Shown here piece by piece: positions 7,663 to 14,721 of a stretch of DNA of 15,656 nt; position 1 is the first letter of the stretch, and each line of letters opens with the position of its first letter. Made by a program: the position numbers and the translations under genes. The DNA lies in assembly GCA_050250795.1 (NCBI GenBank), contig JBFWNZ010000054.1, positions 1 through 15,656 of the forward strand, given 5' to 3'. The DNA comes from JBFWNZ01 sp050250795 (lineage in GTDB: Bacteria; Pseudomonadota; Alphaproteobacteria; UBA8366). The notes beneath the pieces are model-generated. The model had not been told where the DNA came from. It searched no databases and was given only the letters and a program-made list of their open reading frames with translations.

Positions 7663-8288
7663 CAGGCGCCTCCCTGCCGCGCCTTCTCGTCGCCCGGCAA
7701 GGGACGCGTCATCCCCTCCCAGGGACTCATGAAGTCGAAGCTGCGGAACTCCTGGGTCAGCCGGACCGGCTCATAGACCACGCGCCGCTGCTCGTCGTCA
7801 TAGCGCACCTCGACATAGCCGGTCTGCGGGAAGTCCTTGCGCATCGGATGACCGTCGAACCCGTAATCGGTCAGGATGCGGCGCAGATCGGGGTTGCCGG
7901 CGAAGAACACGCCGTACAGGTCCCAGCATTCCCGCTCGTACCATCCGGCCACGGGGAACACGTCGGCCACCGACGGCACGGCCGTGTCCTCGTCGGTCTC
8001 CGTCTTGATTCGGATGCGGCGATTATGCTTCACCGACAAGAGGTTATAGACGATCTCGAACCTTTTTTCGCGACTCGGATAATCGACCCCGCACAGGTCG
8101 ATCAGAATCTTGAACGCGCAGCTCGCGTCGTTCTTGAGAATCTTCAGCGCGCGCGGGATCGACGCGGCCCGGACCCTGACGATCAGTTCGCCATGGACGA
8201 TTCCATGGTCCGTCACGTCGGGGCCCAGCTGCGCCGCGATGTACTCGGCGAGCTCGCTCAAGGCTTGGGTCGGTTCGTCCATTCGCAT
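7662..8288 (-). CDS. nuoC: NADH-quinone oxidoreductase subunit C
   Basis: NuoC (30-kDa subunit homologue) is a peripheral-arm scaffold subunit without cofactors, packed against NuoD. The 208-residue protein has the family signature region ERECWDLYGVFFAGNPDLRR, followed by ILTDYGFDGHPMRKDFPQTG. It ends in the usual GYVEVRYDDEQRRVVYEPV segment and a short tail. Two start codons are possible, ATG at 8288 (MRMDEPTQ) and ATG at 8282 (MDEPTQ). Neither has a strong ribosome site, so the first two residues are uncertain. The gap to the nuoB stop is 18 nt, and the stop overlaps the nuoD start by one base. Confidence 0.97.
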   Translation of the reverse strand: MRMDEPTQALSELAEYIAAQLGPDVTDHGIVHGELIVRVRAASIPRALKILKNDASCAFKILIDLCGVDYPSREKRFEIVYNLLSVKHNRRIRIKTETDEDTAVPSVADVFPVAGWYERECWDLYGVFFAGNPDLRRILTDYGFDGHPMRKDFPQTGYVEVRYDDEQRRVVYEPVRLTQEFRSFDFMSPWEGMTRPLPGDEKARQGGA

Positions 8289-8306
8289 TCTCGCGGGTCT
8301 GCCGCC

Positions 8307-8852
8307 CTAGCGGGCGATGGTGCCGGTGCGGCGGATTTTCTTCTGCAACTGCAGGATCCCGTAGACGAGCGCTTCCGCGGTCGGCGGACAGCCGGGGACA
8401 TAGATGTCCACCGGCACGATCCGGTCGCAGCCGCGCACCACCGAATACGAGTAGTGGTAATAGCCGCCGCCATTGGCGCAGGAGCCCATGGAAATCACCC
8501 AGCGCGGCTCCGCCATCTGGTCGTAGACCTTGCGCAGCGCGGGCGCCATCTTGTTGGTCAGGGTTCCGGCGACGATCATCACGTCGGACTGCCGGGGACT
8601 GGCGCGCGGCACGACGCCGAACCGGTCCAGATCGTAGCGCGGCATATAGGCGTGGATCATCTCCACCGCGCAGCAGGCAAGGCCGAAGGTCATCGGCCAG
8701 AGCGAGCCCGTGCGCGCCCAGTTCACAAGCTTGTCGAGCTGCGCGACGACGAACCCCTTGTCCGAAAGTTCGTCCGTGACCGCGCGCAGGATCGCGTCCT
8801 GATCGGCGCCGGGCTGCAACGGACCGCTTTGCACAGGCGTCGCTACTCCCAT
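8307..8852 (-). CDS. nuoB: NADH-quinone oxidoreductase subunit B (N2 cluster)
   Basis: NuoB (PSST homologue) holds 4Fe-4S cluster N2, the last electron carrier before quinone. The 181-residue protein has all four ligands: adjacent Cys 60 and 61 in GLACCAVEM, Cys 125 in MGSCANGGG, and Cys 155 in VPGCPPTAEAL. The N-terminal ~35 residues are variable, and the C-terminus (LQLQKKIRRTGTIAR) is basic as usual. I placed the start at ATG 8852 (MGVATPVQSG), which overlaps the nuoA end by 10 nt and has GGGAG about 8 nt upstream. A GTG at 8873 would add seven residues and overlap nuoA further; I consider it less likely. Confidence 0.97.
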   Translation of the reverse strand: MGVATPVQSGPLQPGADQDAILRAVTDELSDKGFVVAQLDKLVNWARTGSLWPMTFGLACCAVEMIHAYMPRYDLDRFGVVPRASPRQSDVMIVAGTLTNKMAPALRKVYDQMAEPRWVISMGSCANGGGYYHYSYSVVRGCDRIVPVDIYVPGCPPTAEALVYGILQLQKKIRRTGTIAR

Positions 8853-9208
8853 TCCAGGGCTCCCTTGCGCCACTCATAGATGAAGCCGACCGTCAGCACC
8901 CCCAGGAACACGACCATCGACCAAAAGCCGTAAAGCCCCACATCGCCCAGCGAGACCGCCCAGGGGAACAGAAAGGCCACTTCCAGGTCGAAGATGATGA
9001 ACAGGATCGCCACCAGATAGAAGCGGACGTCGAAGCGGCTGCGCGCATCGTCGAACGCCTCGAAGCCGCATTCATAAGCCGAAAGCTTTTCCGAATCCGG
9101 ATTCTGCCGCGCCAGCAGCACGCTGGCCGCCACCATGGCCCCCGCGATGCCGACCGCAATGGCCAGAAACACGAGAATCGGAAGATATTCGCGAAGCAGC
9201 GCGTCCAT
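8843..9208 (-). CDS. nuoA: NADH-quinone oxidoreductase subunit A
   Basis: NuoA (ND3 homologue) is a membrane subunit at the junction of the two arms of complex I. The 121-residue protein has three hydrophobic helices. The loop after the first contains the family motif EKLSAYECGFEAFDDARSRF, whose Cys moves between active and deactive states in mitochondrial ND3. The second helix carries FYLVAILFIIFDLEVAFLFPW. I chose ATG 9208 (MDALLREYLPILVF) because it matches the family N-terminus and follows a GGGGG tract by a few bases. In-frame upstream starts at 9292 and 9376 would add sequence without family support. It is the first gene of the nuo operon, with a promoter candidate about 120 nt upstream. 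Confidence 0.97.
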   Translation of the reverse strand: MDALLREYLPILVFLAIAVGIAGAMVAASVLLARQNPDSEKLSAYECGFEAFDDARSRFDVRFYLVAILFIIFDLEVAFLFPWAVSLGDVGLYGFWSMVVFLGVLTVGFIYEWRKGALEWE

Positions 9209-9225
9209 CGGGCCCCCGCACAATC

Positions 9226-9242
9226 CACCGCAGGCTGCGGTG
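9226..9242 (-). promoter_or_regulatory. hairpin in the nuoA 5' leader
   Basis: CACCGCA-GCC-TGCGGTG on the minus strand is a perfect 7-bp stem with a 3-nt loop. Its 3' edge is 17 nt before the nuoA ATG, immediately upstream of the G-rich ribosome site. It could modulate translation initiation or stabilise the leader. The same heptamer recurs at 9369-9375, upstream of the promoter's -35 box. It is not followed by a U-tract, so it is not a typical terminator. Confidence 0.4.
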
Positions 9243-9328
9243 CCTTCCCAGTCGGTCTTTTTTATATGGGACGGCGAAGCGGTGCGGACCATTTGCGCCC
9301 GCCCGGCGCCCCCTCGAAGCTGGCCGCC

Positions 9329-9356
9329 AATATAGAGTCGACCCTCCCGGATGCAA
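9329..9356 (-). promoter_or_regulatory. candidate sigma-70 promoter of the nuo operon
   Basis: On the minus strand TTGCAT (9351-9356), a 16-nt spacer and TATATT (9329-9334) form a reasonable sigma-70 promoter. Transcription would start near 9322, giving a leader of about 114 nt before nuoA. The site lies after the tRNA-Asp gene, so nuo could also receive read-through from the tRNA promoter. An A/T-rich CATATAAAAAAG near 9260 lacks a good -35 partner and is less convincing. Confidence 0.5.
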
Positions 9357-9445
9357 AGGGCTTTGCGGCACCGCACACCGGCAGAAATGGGGCCGCAATG
9401 CGGGTATTCGCATAGGGCATGGGCAGACCGGATTTTTGAGGAAAA

Positions 9446-9521
9446 TGGCGGGAGTGACGGGACTCGAACCCGCGGCCTCTGGCGTGACAGGCCAGCGCTC
9501 TAACCGACTGAGCTACACCCC
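9446..9521 (-). tRNA. tRNA-Asp (anticodon GUC)
   Basis: The minus strand folds into a complete cloverleaf of 76 nt. The 7-bp acceptor stem is GGGGGTG/CACTCCC with one G-U pair, the discriminator is G73, and the 3' CCA is encoded. The anticodon stem CTGGC/GCCAG encloses the loop CTGTCAC with anticodon GTC, read as aspartate. The T arm GCGGG-TTCGAGT-CCCGT is canonical. A short TTTT follows the CCA. A strong promoter lies just upstream at 9541-9569. Confidence 0.97.
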
Positions 9522-9540
9522 CTGCCGGGATGGAGAGCAC

Positions 9541-9569
9541 TGTGTAAAGCACGCCTCCGCGGGTGTCAA
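9541..9569 (-). promoter_or_regulatory. sigma-70 promoter of tRNA-Asp
   Basis: On the minus strand a perfect TTGACA (9564-9569), a 17-nt spacer and TACACA (9541-9546) make a near-consensus promoter. The expected start, near 9534, is about 13 nt before the mature tRNA-Asp 5' end, normal for a tRNA gene. It lies within the 136-nt gap that also holds the leader of the divergent arsC-like gene, so the two transcripts start back to back. Confidence 0.75.
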
Positions 9570-9657
9570 GCAACTGACTGGCGTCTTTTTCGCAAGGCTT
9601 GACGCAGGGTCCGGCGCATGCGACCCGGAACCGCACGAAGACGAGGAGGACCGCTCG

Positions 9658-10005
9658 ATGGCCGTCACGATCTATCACAATCCGCGATGCAGCAAATCCC
9701 GCCAGACGCTTCAGCTTCTCCGCGACCGGGGCGTCGAGCCGCAGATCGTCGAATACCTGATCGATCCGCCCAGCGCGGCGGTCCTGGCCGACATTCTCGA
9801 CCGCCTCAACATGGAACCGCGTGCGCTGATGCGCCGCAAGGAAGCGCCGTACAAGGAACTGGGGCTCGACGATCCGGCGAAGACCCGCGACGCGTTGATC
9901 CGCGCGATGGTCGAACACCCGATCCTGATCGAACGCCCGGTCGTCCTGAACGACGGCAAGGCTGCGCTCGGGCGTCCGCCCGAAGCCGTCATCGAAATTC
10001 TCTGA
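9658..10005 (+). CDS. arsC: ArsC/YfgD-family arsenate reductase-like protein
   Basis: This 115-residue thioredoxin-fold protein belongs to the glutaredoxin-dependent ArsC family (YfgD branch). The N-terminus TIYHNPRCSKSRQTL contains the single catalytic Cys 11 of the family. Downstream are the substrate-binding arginine regions: LMRRKEAPYKELGL, HPILIERPVV and ALGRPPEAV. The family reduces arsenate to arsenite, but many YfgD-type members are unproven, and no arsenite pump or ArsR regulator is nearby. A stand-alone redox role is therefore equally possible. The ATG follows an AGGAGG ribosome site by about 8 nt. An in-frame upstream extension runs through the tRNA-Asp and is spurious. It is the only plus-strand protein gene here and lies between two minus-strand tRNAs, divergent from tRNA-Asp and convergent with tRNA-Val. 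Confidence 0.92.
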   Translation: MAVTIYHNPRCSKSRQTLQLLRDRGVEPQIVEYLIDPPSAAVLADILDRLNMEPRALMRRKEAPYKELGLDDPAKTRDALIRAMVEHPILIERPVVLNDGKAALGRPPEAVIEIL

Positions 10006-10013
10006 TCGGAGAG

Positions 10014-10038
10014 GTCTCGGGGCCGGCAGGCCGGAGAC
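10014..10038. terminator. hairpin between convergent arsC and tRNA-Val
   Basis: GTCTC-GG-GGCC-GGCA-GGCC-G-GAGAC forms an interrupted stem (5 bp plus 4 bp) starting 8 nt after the arsC stop and ending 12 nt from the tRNA-Val 3' end. It has no U-tract on either strand. Its place between convergent genes suggests a bidirectional stop or 3'-end stabiliser, but this is inferred from position. Confidence 0.4.
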
Positions 10039-10049
10039 GGGTGCCGGGA

Positions 10050-10125
10050 TGGTGGGCGGTGACGGGATCGAACCGCCGACCCCCTCGGTGTAAACGAGGT
10101 GCTCTACCGGCTGAGCTAACCGCCC
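10050..10125 (-). tRNA. tRNA-Val (anticodon UAC)
   Basis: The minus strand gives a complete 76-nt cloverleaf. The acceptor stem GGGCGGT/ACCGCCC is perfect, the discriminator is A73, and the 3' CCA is encoded. The anticodon stem CCTCG/CGAGG encloses loop TTTACAC with anticodon TAC, read as valine. The T arm carries GGTTCGATCC. I see no sigma-70 promoter in the 120 nt upstream, so it may be transcribed through from hup, despite the 11-bp hairpin between them. Confidence 0.97.
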
Positions 10126-10201
10126 GAGCAGTCGATGGCCGCCTGCGCGACCGAAAGGGTCCCGGAACGGCGGCGGTATCCGTGGAACGGGAACGGATGC
10201 G

Positions 10202-10227
10202 CCGGACGCCCGCTATCGGGCGTCCGG
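10202..10227 (-). terminator. 11-bp GC hairpin after hup
   Basis: CCGGACGCCCG and CGGGCGTCCGG form a perfect 11-bp stem with a 4-nt loop. It begins 18 nt after the hup stop. On the minus strand it is followed by a C/T-rich stretch without a proper U-run. It is most likely the hup transcript end or an mRNA-stabilising hairpin. If it terminates fully, tRNA-Val needs its own promoter. It shares GCGTCCGGG with the hairpin after lon. Confidence 0.55.
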
Positions 10228-10245
10228 GCATTCGGGACGCCGGAT

Positions 10246-10521
10246 TCAGTCGTTGACCGAATCCTTGAGACCCTTGCCAGCCTTGAACTTGGGCTGCTTC
10301 GACGCCGCGATCTTGATGCGTTCGCCGGTGCGGGGGTTGCGACCCTCCGAAGCGGCCCGCGTGCTCACGCTGAAGGTGCCGAAGCCAACCAGGCGAACTT
10401 CGGAACCGCCGCGCAGGGCAGATGCAATGGAATCGAAGACCGCATCGACGGCCTTGGCCGCGTCGGCTTTCGAAAGCGCCGCAGCGCTGGCAACGGAGGT
10501 GACGAGATCGTTCTTATTCAC
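10246..10521 (-). CDS. hup: HU family nucleoid DNA-binding protein, GTG start
   Basis: HU is a small histone-like dimer that bends and compacts DNA. The 91-residue protein MNKNDLVTSVASAAALSKAD has the two N-terminal helices, then VRLVGFGTFSVSTRAASEGR and the beta-arm with GRNPRTGERIKI, where the Pro of RNP intercalates DNA. It ends in KFKAGKGLKDSVND. All HU hallmarks are present and length is standard. The start codon is GTG, with GGGAG 7 nt upstream. It lies downstream of lon, as in many proteobacteria, but with a 225-nt gap holding its own promoter. Whether to call it hupA or hupB cannot be decided from sequence alone. Confidence 0.96.
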   Translation of the reverse strand: MNKNDLVTSVASAAALSKADAAKAVDAVFDSIASALRGGSEVRLVGFGTFSVSTRAASEGRNPRTGERIKIAASKQPKFKAGKGLKDSVND

Positions 10522-10589
10522 CCTAGGACTCCCTTATGAGTGGGAAAGACTGGAACGAACAGGATTTTGGCTTGGTGAAGGCAGGCGCG

Positions 10590-10618
10590 AGTGTACGGAC
10601 CTGCCGAACCGGCGTCAA
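10590..10618 (-). promoter_or_regulatory. sigma-70 promoter of hup
   Basis: On the minus strand TTGACG (10613-10618), a 17-nt spacer and TACACT (10590-10595) closely match a sigma-70 promoter. Transcription would start near 10583, leaving a leader of about 60 nt before the GTG at 10521. A palindrome AACCGGTT (10657-10664) lies about 40 nt upstream of the -35 box and could be a regulator site, though this is speculative. Confidence 0.7.
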
Positions 10619-10689
10619 CGCAGAACCCAAGAAAACTGCGGTTCCGGCGTCGGATTAACCGGTTTAGCGCGCGCCTGCAAGACCTTCGC

Positions 10690-10726
10690 GTCCGGGATGC
10701 GGCGATTAAATTGCCGCATCCCGGAC
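10690..10726 (-). terminator. 14-bp perfect hairpin after lon
   Basis: GTCCGGGATGCGGC pairs perfectly with GCCGCATCCCGGAC around a 9-nt A/T-rich loop (10704-10712). It starts 20 nt after the lon stop codon. There is no U-tract on the minus strand after it, so it is not a textbook intrinsic terminator. Position and stability suggest the 3' end of the lon transcript, or a barrier protecting it. Confidence 0.6.
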
Positions 10727-10746
10727 CGCGGGTCTGCCATACCCGG

Positions 10747-13158
10747 TTAGTGAGTCGTGACCCCGGAGTGATCCCCGTCTTCGCGCGGCCGGACGGCTTC
10801 GACTTCCGCCAGCTCCGGATCCCATTCGATGGGCGTCACCCGCTCGACCAGGGCGCGTTCCAGAACCTCGTCCAGCGTGCCGACCGGGACGATCTCCAGG
10901 TTGCGCTTCACGTTGTCCGGGATATCGGCCAGGTCCTTGACGTTGTCGCGCGGGATGACGACGGTCTTGATGCCGCCGCGCAAGGCGGCCAGCAGCTTCT
11001 CCTTCAGGCCGCCGATCGGCAGGATGCGGCCGCGCAGCGTGATCTCGCCCGTCATGGCCACGTCGCGGCGCACCGGAATGCCCGTCAGCACCGACACGAT
11101 CGACGTCACCATGGCGACACCCGCCGACGGCCCGTCCTTCGGGGTCGCCCCCTCCGGCACATGGACGTGGATGTCGCTCCTGTCGAACTTCGTCGGCTTG
11201 ATCCCGAAGGACGGCGCGCGGCTCTTCACGTAGCTCTCGGCGGCCTGCACCGATTCCTGCATGACGTCGCCCAGCTTGCCCGTCTTCTGGATCTTGCCGC
11301 GGCCGGGCGTGATCACCGATTCGATGGTCAGCAGCTCGCCGCCGACCTCGGTCCATGCCAGCCCCGTGACCACGCCGACGATGTCCTGGTCCTCGGCCTC
11401 GCCGAAGCGGTACTTGCGGACGCCGGCGAACTTCTCCAGCGTGCGGCGCGTGATCTTGATGCCCGACGTCTTGTCGTTCATCAGGATTTCCTTGATCGAC
11501 TTGCGCGCCAGGTTCGCGATCTCGCGTTCCAGGTTACGCACGCCGGCCTCGCGCGTGTAGTAGCGGATCAGGTCGCGCAGTGCGTCGTCGTTGATCGACC
11601 ACTCCTTCCGGCGCAGCCCGTTCTCCTTCATCTGCTTGGGAATCAGGTGGCGCTTGGCGATCTCGACCTTCTCATCCTCGGTGTAGCCGGGGATGCGGAT
11701 GATCTCCATCCGATCCATCAGCGGCTGCGGCATGCGCAGCGTGTTCGCCGTCGTCACGAACATCACGTCGGACAGGTCGTAGTCGACCTCCAGGTAATGA
11801 TCGGCAAAGGTGCTGTTCTGCTCGGGGTCCAGCACCTCCAGCAGCGCCGAAGACGGGTCGCCGCGCCAGTCCGCGCCCAGCTTGTCGATCTCGTCGAGCA
11901 GGAACAGCGGATTGGACGACTTCGCCTTCTTCATCCCCTGGATGACCTTGCCCGGCATCGAGCCGATATAGGTCCGGCGATGCCCGCGCACCTCGGCCTC
12001 GTCGCGCACGCCGCCCAGCGACATGCGAACGAAGTTGCGGCCGGTCGCCCGCGCGATCGACTTGCCCAGCGAGGTCTTGCCCACGCCCGGCGGGCCGACG
12101 AGGCACAGGATCGGGCCCTTCACCTTGCGCATACGGTTCTGCACCGCGAGGTATTCCAGAATGCGGTCCTTGACCTTTTCCAGGCCGTAATGGTCCACAT
12201 CGAGCACCCGCTGGGCCGCGCGCAGGTCGCGCTTGACCTTGGTGCGCTTCTTCCACGGAATCGACAGCAGCCAGTCGAGATAGTTGCGGACGACGGTCGC
12301 CTCGGCCGACATCGGGCTCATCGAGCGCAGCTTCTTCACCTCGGCCATCGCCTTCTCGCGGGCCTCGGGGGTCAGCTTCGTCGCCTTCACGCGCTCTTCG
12401 ATCTCGGCGATCTCGTCGCGGGCCTCGTCGCCCTCGCCCAGTTCCTTCTGGATCGCCTTCAACTGCTCGTTCAGATAGTACTCGCGCTGCGTCTTCTCCA
12501 TCTGGCGCTTGACGCGATTGCGGATGCGCTTTTCGACCTGCATCACGCTGATCTCGCCTTCCATGAAGGAGTAGACCCGCTCCAGCCGCTCGGTCACGCT
12601 CGCGACCTCAAGCAGCGCCTGCTTGTCGGCAATCTTGAGCGCGAGATGCTGCGCGACCGTATCCGCCAGCTTGCCCGGCTCCTCGATCTGGTTGACCGAG
12701 ATCAGGACCTCCGGCGGCACCTTCTTGTTCAGCTTCAGATATTGCTCGAACTCGGCGACCACGGCGCGGCTGAGCGCTTCCAGCTCCTTCGGCTCCGCGC
12801 CCTCGTCCTCGACGGGCTGGGCATAGGCCTGGAAGAACTCGGCATTCTCCGCGAAGCTGTCGATGCGGGCGCGCTGGCCGCCTTCGACCAGAACCTTCAC
12901 CGTGCCGTCCGGCAGCTTCAGCAGCTGCAGCACGGTCGCGATGGTGCCCACCATGTAGATGTCGGCGGAGGACGGGTCGTCCTGGGCGGCATTCTTCTGC
13001 GTCACCAGGAGAATCTGCTTGTCGTCCTTCATCACGTCTTCGAGGGCGCGAACCGACTTCTCGCGTCCCACGAACAACGGCACGATCATGTGCGGAAACA
13101 CGACGATATCCCGCAACGGCAGGACCGGATACAGGTGCCCCTTCGATTCGTCTAGCAT
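10747..13158 (-). CDS. lon: ATP-dependent Lon protease
   Basis: Lon is a cytosolic homo-oligomeric AAA+ protease that degrades misfolded and regulatory proteins. The 803-residue product has the N-terminal LON substrate domain (LYPVLPLRDIVVFPHMIVPL), a coiled middle region, and the AAA+ module with Walker A GPPGVGKT (355-362), Walker B FLLDEID and GYTEDEK. The C-terminal S16 protease domain has catalytic Ser 678 in KDGPSAGV and Lys 721 in GGLKEK, 43 residues apart as in E. coli. I placed the start at ATG 13158 (MLDESKGHLYPVLPL), which has GAGGT about 6 nt upstream and the family N-terminus. An ATG at 13197 would add 13 residues and lacks a ribosome site. It lies between clpX and hup and may have its own heat-shock-like promoter. 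Confidence 0.98.
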   Translation of the reverse strand: MLDESKGHLYPVLPLRDIVVFPHMIVPLFVGREKSVRALEDVMKDDKQILLVTQKNAAQDDPSSADIYMVGTIATVLQLLKLPDGTVKVLVEGGQRARIDSFAENAEFFQAYAQPVEDEGAEPKELEALSRAVVAEFEQYLKLNKKVPPEVLISVNQIEEPGKLADTVAQHLALKIADKQALLEVASVTERLERVYSFMEGEISVMQVEKRIRNRVKRQMEKTQREYYLNEQLKAIQKELGEGDEARDEIAEIEERVKATKLTPEAREKAMAEVKKLRSMSPMSAEATVVRNYLDWLLSIPWKKRTKVKRDLRAAQRVLDVDHYGLEKVKDRILEYLAVQNRMRKVKGPILCLVGPPGVGKTSLGKSIARATGRNFVRMSLGGVRDEAEVRGHRRTYIGSMPGKVIQGMKKAKSSNPLFLLDEIDKLGADWRGDPSSALLEVLDPEQNSTFADHYLEVDYDLSDVMFVTTANTLRMPQPLMDRMEIIRIPGYTEDEKVEIAKRHLIPKQMKENGLRRKEWSINDDALRDLIRYYTREAGVRNLEREIANLARKSIKEILMNDKTSGIKITRRTLEKFAGVRKYRFGEAEDQDIVGVVTGLAWTEVGGELLTIESVITPGRGKIQKTGKLGDVMQESVQAAESYVKSRAPSFGIKPTKFDRSDIHVHVPEGATPKDGPSAGVAMVTSIVSVLTGIPVRRDVAMTGEITLRGRILPIGGLKEKLLAALRGGIKTVVIPRDNVKDLADIPDNVKRNLEIVPVGTLDEVLERALVERVTPIEWDPELAEVEAVRPREDGDHSGVTTH

Positions 13159-13173
13159 GTGACCTCGTCTGCC

Positions 13174-13194
13174 TTTCCCGCCGAGTGGCGGAAA
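13174..13194 (-). promoter_or_regulatory. hairpin in the lon 5' leader
   Basis: TTTCCGCC-ACTC-GGCGGGAAA on the minus strand forms a 5-bp GC stem extended by three A-T pairs across a one-base bulge. It lies about 15 nt before the lon ATG, just upstream of the GAGGT ribosome site. It could tune lon translation. A thermosensor role is conceivable for a heat-shock gene but is pure inference. Confidence 0.3.
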
Positions 13195-13215
13195 CATTTA
13201 TCGAACGTCACTTTT

Positions 13216-13244
13216 ATTTGGCCCCGCCGCAGCCCCTGTTCAAG
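13216..13244 (-). promoter_or_regulatory. candidate heat-shock (sigma-32-like) promoter of lon
   Basis: On the minus strand CTTGAA (13239-13244), a 17-nt spacer and CCAAAT (13216-13221) resemble the CTTGAA / CCCCAT-type promoter read by sigma-32 (RpoH). The -35 part matches well, the -10 part only partly. It would start transcription near 13209, about 50 nt before the lon ATG. lon is a known RpoH target in proteobacteria, which makes this plausible. Confidence 0.35.
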
Positions 13245-13271
13245 GCGTGCGGCGCCCCCGGCAGGCCAAGG

Positions 13272-14537
<1,266 letters not shown>

Positions 14538-14568
14538 AACCTCGGGGTCCGTTCCGCTGGCAGTTTGG

Positions 14569-14600
14569 CCATGTTAGACACATGGTATTCCTGCCGACAA
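14569..14600 (-). promoter_or_regulatory. candidate clpX promoter overlapped by an inverted repeat
   Basis: On the minus strand TTGTCG (14595-14600), an 18-nt spacer and TAACAT (14571-14576) could be a weak sigma-70 promoter, starting near 14564 and about 27 nt before the clpX ATG. The inverted repeat CCATGT-N5-ACATGG (14569-14585) covers the -10 box. It could be an operator or, if transcribed from clpP, a small hairpin. Confidence 0.4.
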
Positions 14601-14678
14601 CGACAAATGGGTATCGCGTTCAGGCCAGGGTAGGCCATCCGCACGGGCGCCCGCAAGGCACCCTGCCCGCCCGCGGAA

Positions 14679-14692
14679 CCCGCCGGAGCGGG
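14679..14692 (-). terminator. short GC hairpin after clpP
   Basis: CCCGC and GCGGG around a 4-nt loop form a 5-bp stem about 30 nt after the clpP stop, in a very G/C-rich stretch where several alternative pairings exist. There is no U-tract. It may reduce read-through from clpP into clpX, but the evidence is thin. Confidence 0.25.
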
Positions 14693-14721
14693 CCCGCCTG
14701 TGTGCAACGGGTGTCGGGCGA

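Noticed and set aside
9255..9265. Second nuo promoter at CATATAAAAAAG
   Set aside because: The A/T-rich -10-like stretch lacks any -35-like hexamer at 16-18 nt, so I kept only the TTGCAT/TATATT pair.
9209..9376. N-terminal extension of NuoA from ATG at 9292 or 9376
   Set aside because: The added residues do not resemble any NuoA and would make the leader hairpin and part of the promoter coding. The ATG at 9208 has a ribosome site and the family N-terminus.
9398..9413. Stem ATGCG-N6-CGCAT after tRNA-Asp as a terminator
   Set aside because: Only 5 bp with no U-tract and about 33 nt from the tRNA end; too weak to call.
9262..9918. A 218-codon minus-strand ORF across tRNA-Asp and the arsC-like gene
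   Set aside because: It runs through a tRNA and promoter region and is antisense to a recognised protein, with no family match.
10050..10125. tRNA genes as phage or island attachment sites
   Set aside because: I found no partial tRNA 3'-end repeat, integrase or phage gene in the window. The arsC-like insertion is a single gene without flanking direct repeats that I can see.
10591..13155. An 854-codon plus-strand ORF antisense to lon
   Set aside because: It mirrors lon in one fixed phase. In GC-rich genes the codons TTA, CTA and TCA are rare, which leaves the opposite strand free of stops. The product is rich in Arg, His, Gln, Asp and Leu with no recognisable domain, and lon is certain.
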